Part shown: positions 36,003 through 44,178 of the stretch, in pieces
Position numbering within the stretch: the stretch's first letter is position 1
Layout of the letters: each line of letters opens with the position of its first letter
Assembly (NCBI GenBank): GCA_025927765.1
Contig: JAICKU010000005.1
Span: 1-64,000 of the forward strand
Length of the DNA stretch: 64,000 nucleotides
Direction of reading: 5' to 3'
DNA from: Burkholderiales bacterium
GTDB taxonomy: Bacteria; Pseudomonadota; Gammaproteobacteria; Burkholderiales; Casimicrobiaceae
Translations under genes and position numbers: made by a program
Notes under the pieces: generated by a model
Told to the model about the DNA's origin: nothing
Database searches by the model: none
What the model saw: the letters and a program-made list of their open reading frames with translations, nothing else

Positions 36003-36170
36003 TCAATGCTTCGCCACGACGATCGGCGGGGCGCTGGCAAGCTGCGCCTGCATGTCGTAGTAGCGTGCGAGCCCTTCGACGGATCCGAGGCTCGCGAGCG
36101 TGGCGAGCAGGGCGACGGCGGCCAGCGCTGCGCGAACGGGCCTGGGCGTGGGGTTGAATTCGCGGGGCAT
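36003..36170 (-). CDS. Small single-pass membrane protein, 55 residues
   Basis: A 55-residue protein with one membrane helix (VRAALAAVALLATLASLGSV, about residues 12-31) and a short exported tail ending VVAKH. The start at 36170 is preceded by CAAGGAGAACACG, a strong ribosome-binding site. It probably shares a transcript with the following small exported protein. The gene is divergent from the regulator beginning at 36349. The function is unknown. Confidence 0.65.
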   Translation of the reverse strand: MPREFNPTPRPVRAALAAVALLATLASLGSVEGLARYYDMQAQLASAPPIVVAKH

Positions 36171-36348
36171 CGTGTTCTCCTTGGGGGCGGGTGACGATGG
36201 CCGCACTGTGCGCGCCGGCGTGGATTTCAGTCCTTGAGCGGCCTGAAAGCGCGCTGAAACGTTCTGAATCGTGTCGCCCGGCGCGTGGGAACGGTTGAGT
36301 CGATCGCGCGTAGCCGGTTTAATCACGCTGTCGCAGGGAGGAATTGCC

Positions 36349-38376
36349 GTGTTGGATCTGTCGCAGAAGGACATGCCGATGCTCGACACGTATCGGTTCG
36401 GCCGCTTCGAAGTGCGCCCGCGGGAGCGCCAGCTCCTCGTGGGCGACGAGCCGGCACCGCTCGGCGCGCGCGCGTTCGACGTCCTGATGGCGTTGATCGA
36501 ACGGCGCGAGCGCGTCGTCGCCAAGAACGAGTTGCTCGATCTCGTGTGGCCGGGCCTCGTCGTCGAGGAGAACAACCTGCAGGTGCAGGTCAGCAGCCTG
36601 CGCAAGCTGGTCGGGCCGCAGGCGATCGCCACGATTCCCGGTCGCGGCTATCGCTTCACCGCGGCCCTCGACGTACCCGCCGCCGAACGCCCGGTGATGC
36701 CGGTGCTGCGCTCCGTACGCGACGCGCCGGCGAGCGGGGCTTCGCTACCCAAGGCGCATCCGGCGCCGATCGGCAATCTGCCGGCCGCCGCGCCTCGGCT
36801 GATCGGCCGTGACGAGGAATTGCACGCGCTGACGACGCTTCTCCACGCCCATCGTCTCGTCACGCTGGTGGGCGCCGCCGGAATGGGGAAAACGGTGCTG
36901 GCCCTCGCGGGTGCGCGCGCCATGCGCGATCGCTTCCCCGACGGCGTTTTCGTCGTCGAGCTCGCACCACTCGCGGACCCCGTGCTGGTGCCGGGCGCCG
37001 TTGCGCAGGCGCTCGGCGTCACGCACGGCGGTGACGCCAGCGCGCGCGATCAGCTGTTGCGTGCGCTCGCTGCGCAATCGCTGCTGCTCGTGCTCGACAA
37101 CTGCGAGCACGTCGTCGAGGCCGCCGGCCAACTGGCGGACGAACTCGTCGCGCGCGCGTCGGGCGTACGCGTGCTGGCGACGAGCCAGGAGTTCATGAAC
37201 GTCGCCGCCGAGAAGGTTTTCAAGGTGGATCCGCTCGGCGTGCCGCGCGCAGGCGAAACTGCGCGCCGTGAGTCGCATGCTGCGGTGGCGCTTTTCGTCG
37301 AGCGCGCGCAGGCCGTCGATCCACGCTTCGTGCTGAACGCGCAGAACGACGACGCGGTCGCCGACATCTGTCGCCGGCTCGATGGCGTGCCGCTCGCCAT
37401 CGAGCTTGCTGCCGCGCGCGTGCGCCTCTTGGGCGCGCAGGGCGTACGCGACAAGCTCGGCGAGCGCTTCCGGTTGCTGACGGGCGGCGCGCGCAGTGCG
37501 TTGCCGCGGCATCAGACCCTGCGCGCGGCAATCGACTGGAGCCATGGCCTGCTGTCGGCCGACGAGAGGGCGGTGTTTCGCCGGCTCGGCGTGTTCGTGG
37601 GCGGGTTCACGCTCGAGCTCGCGCAGCGCGTGGCCCTCGACGGCGACAGGGACGAATGGACGGTGCTCGACGCGCTCGGCACGCTCGTCGACAAGTCGCT
37701 CGTCGTCGCCGGCGACGCGGACCCGCCTCGCTATCGCCTGCTCGAGACGACGCGCGCGTACGCGCTCGAGCAGCTTGCCGCCTGCGACGAAACGGCGGCG
37801 TTCGTTCGCCGTCATGCAGAAGCGATGCGCGACCTCTTCGTTGCCACCGAGGACGCGCGCTTCGGCGAGCACGGAACGTTGACTTCGGCGGAGTACGTGC
37901 GCGCGCTGACGCCGGAAATCGACAACCTGCGCGCCGCACTCGATTGGGCCATCGAATCGGAGCCCCGCATCGGCATCGCGCTCGCGGGCGCCGGGATGGA
38001 ACTTCTGCGGATGCTTGGTCATTCGCAGGAGGCGATGCGGGCGATGCTCGCGCTGCGGTCGCATGCCGACGACGAGGTCGAGCCCCGCGACGCGGCGCGA
38101 TTCTGGCGGCGCCTGGGTTGCCTCGGCAGCAAAGGCGCCTTCGACGCGGCGGGTGCGATCGAGGCACAACGGCGAGCAGTACGCATCTGTCGAGACCTGG
38201 GATTGCCGCGCGGCCTGTTCCTGAGCCTCTACTTCCTCGGCTGGCGTCTCAGTGAAACCGGGGACACGACCGGGGCTCGCGCGCTTCTGCCGGAGCTCGC
38301 GGCGCTCGAGGATCGGGCGTGCCCGGCGAAGAGCTCTCGCTGCGCCTGTGCGAGAACAACCTGTGCGCGGTCCTGA
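36349..38376 (+). CDS. Winged-helix/NB-ARC-type ATPase regulator, N-terminal piece (frameshifted gene)
   Basis: The visible 675-residue part has an OmpR/PhoB-type winged-helix DNA-binding domain (about residues 12-105: YRFGRFEVRPRERQLLVGDE and VVEENNLQVQVSSLRKL). After it comes a P-loop ATPase domain (LVGAAGMGKTVLALAGARAM, about residue 175; LLLVLDNCEHVVEAAG, Walker B) of the COG3903 type. A TPR-like region begins after about 500. GTG 36349 was chosen for the AGGGAGG just upstream. At about 38320 the frame ends in unrelated residues and stops, while protein-like sequence continues in the next frame (see 38319-38864). One extra base would join them into about 838 residues. Confidence 0.8.
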   Translation: MLDLSQKDMPMLDTYRFGRFEVRPRERQLLVGDEPAPLGARAFDVLMALIERRERVVAKNELLDLVWPGLVVEENNLQVQVSSLRKLVGPQAIATIPGRGYRFTAALDVPAAERPVMPVLRSVRDAPASGASLPKAHPAPIGNLPAAAPRLIGRDEELHALTTLLHAHRLVTLVGAAGMGKTVLALAGARAMRDRFPDGVFVVELAPLADPVLVPGAVAQALGVTHGGDASARDQLLRALAAQSLLLVLDNCEHVVEAAGQLADELVARASGVRVLATSQEFMNVAAEKVFKVDPLGVPRAGETARRESHAAVALFVERAQAVDPRFVLNAQNDDAVADICRRLDGVPLAIELAAARVRLLGAQGVRDKLGERFRLLTGGARSALPRHQTLRAAIDWSHGLLSADERAVFRRLGVFVGGFTLELAQRVALDGDRDEWTVLDALGTLVDKSLVVAGDADPPRYRLLETTRAYALEQLAACDETAAFVRRHAEAMRDLFVATEDARFGEHGTLTSAEYVRALTPEIDNLRAALDWAIESEPRIGIALAGAGMELLRMLGHSQEAMRAMLALRSHADDEVEPRDAARFWRRLGCLGSKGAFDAAGAIEAQRRAVRICRDLGLPRGLFLSLYFLGWRLSETGDTTGARALLPELAALEDRACPAKSSRCACARTTCARS

Positions 38377-38864
38377 ACTTCCTCGCTCGCTACGAGGAGG
38401 CGATCGCGCTGGCGAGCGTCGTCATCGAGCACGTGCACGCGATCATCGAGCGTGGCGGCGCGTTTCCGGCGATCGCCGGCAACGCGATGCAAAGCCTCGC
38501 GCACGCGCAGATCATGCTCGGGCGATACGACGAGGCGCTGCAGACGGTCCGCGACGCCTTGCCTGCCTGGCGCCGCGACGGCACGTTTCTCTACGCGTGC
38601 CTGAGCCTCGCGCTGCTCGTCGCGAACCGGAACGACTTCGCCGACGCCGCGCGCGTCGCCGGCGCCGCCGACGCGCTGATGCGCCGCAGCGGCGTGTGCC
38701 CGCATCCCTGCGACTGGGTCCTCAACGAGCGGCTGCAGGCGCGCTTCGACGAGGCGAAGATCGACGCCGCGGACGTCGCACGCTGGCGCGAGGAGGGCGA
38801 GGCGCTCGACGAAGCGCAGATCGCGGCGCTCTGCCTCGGCGAGCGCGCGGCGCGAGCGCAGTGA
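38319..38864 (+). CDS. C-terminal TPR-like piece of the frameshifted regulator
   Basis: A 181-codon frame that continues the preceding regulator after a single-base shift. ELSLRLCENNLCAVLNFLARYEEAIALASVV and LAHAQIMLGRYDEALQTVRDA are helical tetratricopeptide-like repeats that fit directly after LPELAALEDRA of the first frame. It starts with a GTG but has no ribosome-binding site of its own, so separate translation is unlikely. The shift may be a true mutation, a recoding site or an assembly error. Confidence 0.6.
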   Translation: MPGEELSLRLCENNLCAVLNFLARYEEAIALASVVIEHVHAIIERGGAFPAIAGNAMQSLAHAQIMLGRYDEALQTVRDALPAWRRDGTFLYACLSLALLVANRNDFADAARVAGAADALMRRSGVCPHPCDWVLNERLQARFDEAKIDAADVARWREEGEALDEAQIAALCLGERAARAQ

Positions 38865-38918
38865 CGCGCGCGTCGAAACGATCGCGCGCTCGGGGTGAAC
38901 CGTGACGGTGGCGAAGCG

Positions 38919-39791
38919 CTACGAAACGGCGGCCGGAACGCGCGAAAACTTCCAGTAGACGTCGTCGGCGTCCTTGCCCAGCGCTTGGTGCAGGTGCGCC
39001 TTCAGCGCCTCGCCGATCGCGGCGGAATCGGCGATCGGCGACGCAGTGCGGACGAACACGATCACGCTTTCGTCGTCGAGGATCAGCGAATGCACGCGGG
39101 CGTCGATCGAACGATCCGCGAGCCAGCGCTGTGCGGCGCGGTCGACGTCGGCGTGGGACGTGTCGATCAGGAGGCGGCGGTTGAGCGCGGCGAGGAAGAT
39201 CGCCATCACACCGAGCAGCAGCCCGACGACGATCGCGATCGCTGCGTCGAACTCGGGATGCGGACCGAGCAGGTAGGAGCTGCCCGCGACGACCAGCGTG
39301 AGCAGGATGCCGATCAGCGCGATCGTGTCCTCGAGCAGCACGGCGAGCACCGTCGTGTTATGGCGATTCTCGCGCAGGCCGCGAATGCCGCCGAGTTCGC
39401 GCAATGCGACGACGAACGTCCACGATTCGAGCGCGAGCGCGAACACCAGCAGGCCGATGACCAGCAACGAGAAGCTGCCTTCGTGCGTGGGGTTCAGAAG
39501 CGCCTGCACCCCGTGGTAGACGTTGATGCCGCAGCCGATGAAGAACACGCTGACGGCCGAGACGAGGGCCCAGAAGTACGTCTCCTGGCCGCGGCCGAAC
39601 GGATGCTCGGCGTCCGGTGCGCCGCGTCCGCGCACCTCGCCGACCTTGAGCAGGACCTGGTTGCCGACGTCGGCGAGCGAGTGGATCGTTTCGGCGAAGA
39701 GCGTGGGCGAGCCGGTCAGGAACCACCCGATGCCCTTCGAGATCGCGATGACGGAGTTCGTGCCGATCGCGATGGAAACGGAGTTCGACAT
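38919..39791 (-). CDS. ZnT9-like cation diffusion facilitator transporter
   Basis: A 290-residue CDF-family metal transporter with six predicted helices and a C-terminal cytoplasmic metal-binding-type domain. ETIHSLADVGNQVLLKVGE (helix 2), HPFGRGQETYFWALVSAVSVFFIG and VLLEDTIALIGILLTLV (helix 5) follow the SLC30A9/ZnT9 subgroup. In helix 5 the usual HxxxD zinc site is replaced by an ED pair (LLEDTIAL). It may therefore move a metal other than zinc or use a different coupling. It stands alone between the regulator and proA, and a palindromic element sits between its start and the proA stop. Confidence 0.85.
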   Translation of the reverse strand: MSNSVSIAIGTNSVIAISKGIGWFLTGSPTLFAETIHSLADVGNQVLLKVGEVRGRGAPDAEHPFGRGQETYFWALVSAVSVFFIGCGINVYHGVQALLNPTHEGSFSLLVIGLLVFALALESWTFVVALRELGGIRGLRENRHNTTVLAVLLEDTIALIGILLTLVVAGSSYLLGPHPEFDAAIAIVVGLLLGVMAIFLAALNRRLLIDTSHADVDRAAQRWLADRSIDARVHSLILDDESVIVFVRTASPIADSAAIGEALKAHLHQALGKDADDVYWKFSRVPAAVS

Positions 39792-39798
39792 GCCGTGA

Positions 39799-39864
39799 CG
39801 AAAGTAGGGTGTCAGACTCGATTTTCGTGCGGCGCACGATAATCGAGTCCGGACCCTACTTTCG
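39799..39864. repeat. REP/MITE-like palindromic element 4
   Basis: Inverted repeat with arms of about 32 bases starting CGAAAGTAGGGTGTCAGACT and ending in the complement, with one unpaired base and a tiny loop. The proA stop codon TAG (39856-39858) is the TAG of the element's AAAGTAGGG motif read on the minus strand, so the repeat overlaps the end of the gene. Its other end lies 8 bases upstream of the CDF gene start. Confidence 0.9.
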
Positions 39865-41145
39865 GACCTGCCCGCTGCCGAGCACGATCCACTTGCGGCT
39901 CGTCAGTCCCTCGAGTCCCACGGGGCCGCGCGCGTGCAGCTTGTTGGTCGAGATGCCGATCTCGGCGCCGAGGCCGTACTCGAACCCGTCGGCGAAGCGC
40001 GTCGACGCGTTGACCATCACCGAGCTCGAATCGACTTCGCGCAGGAAGCGCATGGCGTTCGTGTAATCGTCGGTGACGATCGCGTCGGTGTGCTGCGAGC
40101 CATACTTCGCGATGTGCGCGATGGCGTCATCGAGCGAATCGACAAGCGCGATCGCGACGATCGGCGCGAGGTACTCCTCGTACCAGTCGTCCTCGGTAGC
40201 GACTTTCATCTGCGGCACGATCGCGCGCGACGCGGCGTCGCCGCGCATCTCGACGCCCTTCGCTTCGTAGATCGACGCGATCTTCGGCAGGAACCGCTTC
40301 GCGATGTCCGCGTGCACGAGCAGGGTTTCCATCGTGTTGCACGGCGAATAGCGCTGCGTCTTCGCGTTGTCGGCGATGGCAAGCGCCATGTCGACGTTCG
40401 CGCGTGCATCCACGTAGACGTGGCACACACCGTCGAGGTGCTTCAGTACCGGCACCTTCGCCTCGCGTGACACGCGCTCGATCAGCGACTTCCCGCCGCG
40501 CGGCACGATCACGTCGACGTGCGCTTCGTCGGCAATCAGATGGCCGACCGCCGCGCGGTCGGTGGTCTCGATCAATTGCACCGCCTGCTCGGGCAGTTGC
40601 GCTTCGCGTAAGCCCTCGGTGATGCACGCGGCGATCGCGCCGTTGCTGTGGATCGCTTCCGACCCGCCGCGCAGGATCGTCGCGTTGCCGCTCTTGAGGC
40701 ACAGCGCGGCAGCGTCGACGGTCACGTTCGGCCGCGACTCGTAGACGATGCCGATCACGCCGAGCGGCACGCGCATCATGCCAACCTGGATGCCGGACGG
40801 ACGATAGCGCAGATCGGAGATCTCGCCGACCGGGTCGGGCAGCGCGACGATCTCCTCGACGCCGCGCGCCATCGCCTCGATCGATTTTTCGCTCAAGGCA
40901 AGCCGGTCGAGGAACGCGTCGTCGTGCTTCGCGGCGCGCGCGGCTTCGACGTCGCGCGCGTTCGCGGCGAGGATGCGCGACGCGTTGCTGCGAAGCGACG
41001 ACGCCGTCGCCTGCAGTGCCTGGTTCTTCGCGCGCGTGTCGGCGCGCGCCGCGATGCGTGACGCATCGCGTGCGGCCTCGCCGAGGCTCCGCATGTACGC
41101 GGCGATGTCGGCCTCGGCGATTCGCCGGTCGGCAAGGTCGTTCAT
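39856..41145 (-). CDS. proA: Gamma-glutamyl phosphate reductase
   Basis: A 429-residue aldehyde-dehydrogenase-superfamily enzyme that reduces gamma-glutamyl phosphate to the semialdehyde for proline synthesis. [27 protein letters not shown] is the NADPH-binding start. The catalytic Cys is in [45 protein letters not shown] is the conserved C-terminal block. The final residues GQVRK and the stop codon lie in the palindromic repeat. The gene overlaps rpiA by 4 bases. No proB is in the window. Confidence 0.96.
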   Translation of the reverse strand: MNDLADRRIAEADIAAYMRSLGEAARDASRIAARADTRAKNQALQATASSLRSNASRILAANARDVEAARAAKHDDAFLDRLALSEKSIEAMARGVEEIVALPDPVGEISDLRYRPSGIQVGMMRVPLGVIGIVYESRPNVTVDAAALCLKSGNATILRGGSEAIHSNGAIAACITEGLREAQLPEQAVQLIETTDRAAVGHLIADEAHVDVIVPRGGKSLIERVSREAKVPVLKHLDGVCHVYVDARANVDMALAIADNAKTQRYSPCNTMETLLVHADIAKRFLPKIASIYEAKGVEMRGDAASRAIVPQMKVATEDDWYEEYLAPIVAIALVDSLDDAIAHIAKYGSQHTDAIVTDDYTNAMRFLREVDSSSVMVNASTRFADGFEYGLGAEIGISTNKLHARGPVGLEGLTSRKWIVLGSGQVRK

Positions 41146-41825
41146 TCGACGATTCTAGCGCGCGGGCCGACGACGATCGTGTCGACGCGGTCGCTCGTGC
41201 CGAGCAGGATCACGTCGGCGCGGCGCCGCGCGAACAGGCCGACCGTCACGACGCCGACGATCGAACGGATGCGGTCCTCCATGGCGACCGGATCTTCGAT
41301 CGTCAGGTCGGACACGTCGAGGATCACGTTGCCGTTGTCGGTGGTGAAGCCCATCCGCCATTCCGGGTACCCACCGAGCAGCACGAGCTCGCGCGCGACG
41401 TAGCTTCGCGCCATCGGGATCACCTCGACCGGCACCGGAAACTTCCCCAGCCTCTGGACCTTCTTCGACTGGTCGGCGATGCACACGAACCTGCGCGCGA
41501 CCGCCGCCACGATCTTCTCGCGCGTGAGCGCGCCGCCGCCGCCCTTGATCATCGCGCCCTGCGGCGTCACCTCGTCCGCCCCGTCGATGTACACGGGAAT
41601 GTCCTGGACGTTGTTCAGCTCCTCGACGTCGATACCGTGCGCCTTCAGCCGCTCGGCGGTCTTGACCGAGCTCGCGACGGCGCCCTTGATGCGCCACTTC
41701 ACCTTCGCGAGCTCGTCGATGAAGAAGTTCGCCGTCGACCCCGTCCCGACGCCGAGCCATGCGTCGTCGACGACGTAGCGCAGCGCCTCCCGCGCCACCG
41801 CCAGCTTCATTTCGTCCTGATTCAT
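41142..41825 (-). CDS. rpiA: Ribose-5-phosphate isomerase A
   Basis: A 227-residue RpiA that interconverts ribose 5-phosphate and ribulose 5-phosphate. [15 protein letters not shown] (phosphate-binding), [29 protein letters not shown] (catalytic Asp, Lys and Glu), and the C-terminal [15 protein letters not shown] are in place. ATG 41825 is preceded by AAGGAGATGC. It overlaps proA by 4 bases, so the two form one transcription unit. Confidence 0.96.
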   Translation of the reverse strand: MNQDEMKLAVAREALRYVVDDAWLGVGTGSTANFFIDELAKVKWRIKGAVASSVKTAERLKAHGIDVEELNNVQDIPVYIDGADEVTPQGAMIKGGGGALTREKIVAAVARRFVCIADQSKKVQRLGKFPVPVEVIPMARSYVARELVLLGGYPEWRMGFTTDNGNVILDVSDLTIEDPVAMEDRIRSIVGVVTVGLFARRRADVILLGTSDRVDTIVVGPRARIVE

Positions 41826-42198
41826 GCATCTCCTTCCTGGTATTCGCCTTCTCGAGATCGGCGTTGGCGATCGTCCCGTCGCGCAAGAGCTTTCTCGACA
41901 CACCCGGAAGCGTGTAACGAGACGTCCGCGACGGCCGTTGTCGTGGAGCAAACGCGTGGATCGGCTTGAACTGGACGTGCGCAACCGCAGACTCAAGCCA
42001 AAGCCGCCGCGCAGGACGAAATCGTCACGAATCGCCCGGTTGCGCGACGCATCGTCCTTGCTGCTCGAAGAGCCGGGAGAAAGCGATACGCGGCGGTAAT
42101 TCAAGCCTGCTTAACTTCCTCGGTCTCTTGTCGAAATATGAGCGTACAAATTCACCTCGGCGTTTGGCTGGGGTGTCAAGTACGTACGCGAGAGACGC
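41826..42198. other. Intergenic region upstream of rpiA, 373 bases
   Basis: This lies between the aceF stop and the rpiA start. It is AT-richer around 42090-42160 than the flanking genes. Short open frames on both strands have arginine- and serine-rich translations typical of non-coding high-GC DNA, with no domain I recognise and no ribosome-binding site. It probably holds the rpiA-proA promoter, but I see no hexamer pair strong enough to call. No repeat element or tRNA was found. Confidence 0.5.
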
Positions 42199-44052
42199 CT
42201 ACAGAATGATGCGCCGGAAATCCGCCAGCACGCTCGCGAAGTACACGACGAACCGCGCGGCCTGCGCGCCGTCGACCACGCGATGGTCGTAGGAGAGCGA
42301 CAGCGGCAGCATGAGGCGCGGCTTGAACTTCTCCCCGTTCCACACCGGCTTCATCTCGTGCTTCGATACGCCGAGAATCGCGACTTCGGGCGCGTTGATG
42401 ATCGGCGTGAACATCGTGCCGCCGATGCCGCCGAGCGACGAAATCGAGAAGCATCCGCCTTGCATGTCGGCGGGCGCGAGCTTGCCTTCGCGTGCCTTGG
42501 CCGAGAGCTCGGTCATCTCCTTCGCGATTGCCAGCACGCCCTTGGCGTCCGCGCCCTTGATCACCGGCACCACGAGCCCGTTCGGCGTATCGGCCGCGAA
42601 CCCGACGTTGTAGTACTGCTTGTAGACGAGGTTCTCACCGGTCGCATCGAGCGATGCGTTGAAGTCGGGAAACTTCTTCAGCGCGGCGACGGTGGCCTTG
42701 ATCAGGAACGCGAGCATCGTGAGCTTGACGCCCGCCTTCTGGTTCTCCTTCTCCTCGTTCAGCGCGACGCGGAATGCCTCGAGGTCGGTGATGTCGGCCT
42801 CGTCGAACTGCGTGACGTGCGGGATCATCACCCAGTTGCGGGCGAGGTTCGCGCCCGAGATCTTCTTGATGCGCGACAACGGCTTCGTTTCGATCGCGCC
42901 GAACTTCGCGAAATCGACGCGCGGCCACGCCAGGAGATTCAATCCGGTGCCGGCCGCGGCGGCCGGCGCGGCGGCAGCCGGTGGCGACGCCATCGCCTGC
43001 TTCACGAAGGCCTGCACGTCGTCGTGGAGAATGCGTCCCTTCGGTCCGCTGCCGCGCACGCGCGACAGGTCGACGCCGAGCTCGCGCGCGAACCGGCGCA
43101 CCGACGGCGAGGCGTGCGCGACGCCGCGCGGCGCTTCGTGCCCGACGGCCGCCTCCGCAGGCTGCTGCACGTCGGGTCGCTCCACCGCTCGCGCCGGTCC
43201 CGCATGCGAAGGCTCGCTGCCGCTCGGTCCCGGCGCTGGCGCGGGCGGCGACGCCGGTGGCGGCGCGAGCGGCACGCTCGCGTCGCCTGTGCGTGCTTCC
43301 ATGGGCGGAATCGCGCGGTCGGCGTTCGCCGGAAACGACGGCGGCGTGCTGCGGCTCGCGGGCTCGGCGCCCGTCATCGCCGTCTTCAGCGTGAGCAGCG
43401 GCGAGCCTTCGCTCACGCGCTCGCCCACGGACACGCGCACGCCTTCGACGACGCCCGCGACCGGCGCGGGCACGTCCATGGTCGCCTTGTCCGATTCGAG
43501 CGTCACCAACGCGTCGTCCACCTTGACGATGTCGCCCGGCTTCACGAACACCTCGATGACCGGCACGTCCGTGAAGTCCCCGATGTCCGGCACGCGCACT
43601 TCGACAGTTGCCCCTGCCGGCGGCGTGGCGCTCGCGCCTTCGCCCGGCGCGTCGGCCAGGCCCTTCTCACCGCGCGGCGCGGGCGTGACGAGTTCGGGTG
43701 CCGGGGGCGGCGTCGCGGTGGCGGTGCGCGACGCGGCTTGCGCCGCGCGGCCCCCACCCGCGCCTTCGGCACGACCGCTCCCGCTCGCGGCGGGCCTGGG
43801 TGAGGGCGCCGCCGCAGACGTTTCGAGCGTCAGTACGGGCGCGCCTTCGCTCACCTTGTCGCCGACCTTGACGGCGACGCGCACCACCTTGCCTGCCGCG
43901 GGCGCCGGCACGTCCATCGTCGCCTTGTCGGACTCGAGCGTGACGAGCGAATCGTCGACGTTCACGCTGTCGCCGGGCTTCACGAACACTTCGATCACCG
44001 GCACGTCCTGGAAATCGCCGATGTCGGGCACCTTGACGTCGATCGTGCTCAT
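42199..44052 (-). CDS. aceF: Pyruvate dehydrogenase E2 (dihydrolipoamide acetyltransferase)
   Basis: A 617-residue E2 subunit with two lipoyl domains (Lys of LESDKATMDVPAP near residues 43 and 159), separated by Ala/Pro-rich linkers. A peripheral subunit-binding domain follows (VRRFARELGVDLSRVRGSGPKGRILHDDV, about 325-355), then a catalytic domain ending SLSYDHRVVDGAQAARF with the catalytic His and Asp. It transfers acetyl groups to CoA in the pyruvate dehydrogenase complex. aceE lies 126 bases upstream. No lpd (E3) gene follows, so E3 must be encoded elsewhere. Confidence 0.95.
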   Translation of the reverse strand: MSTIDVKVPDIGDFQDVPVIEVFVKPGDSVNVDDSLVTLESDKATMDVPAPAAGKVVRVAVKVGDKVSEGAPVLTLETSAAAPSPRPAASGSGRAEGAGGGRAAQAASRTATATPPPAPELVTPAPRGEKGLADAPGEGASATPPAGATVEVRVPDIGDFTDVPVIEVFVKPGDIVKVDDALVTLESDKATMDVPAPVAGVVEGVRVSVGERVSEGSPLLTLKTAMTGAEPASRSTPPSFPANADRAIPPMEARTGDASVPLAPPPASPPAPAPGPSGSEPSHAGPARAVERPDVQQPAEAAVGHEAPRGVAHASPSVRRFARELGVDLSRVRGSGPKGRILHDDVQAFVKQAMASPPAAAAPAAAAGTGLNLLAWPRVDFAKFGAIETKPLSRIKKISGANLARNWVMIPHVTQFDEADITDLEAFRVALNEEKENQKAGVKLTMLAFLIKATVAALKKFPDFNASLDATGENLVYKQYYNVGFAADTPNGLVVPVIKGADAKGVLAIAKEMTELSAKAREGKLAPADMQGGCFSISSLGGIGGTMFTPIINAPEVAILGVSKHEMKPVWNGEKFKPRLMLPLSLSYDHRVVDGAQAARFVVYFASVLADFRRIIL

Positions 44053-44178
44053 CTCTCTCGCTGTTGTTGTGGATGGAACGTCGAACGCGCCGCCTGGCGG
44101 CGCCACCGCAGTGTCAGCAGTGTCAGCGTGGCTTGCTTCTACCGACTCCTGTTGCCTGTCACCTGACTTCCTGACGAT

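Noticed and set aside
41824-42099. Plus-strand open frame in the rpiA-aceF gap
   Set aside because: It has no ribosome-binding site or recognisable domain, and its Arg/Ser-rich composition is as expected for non-coding high-GC DNA.
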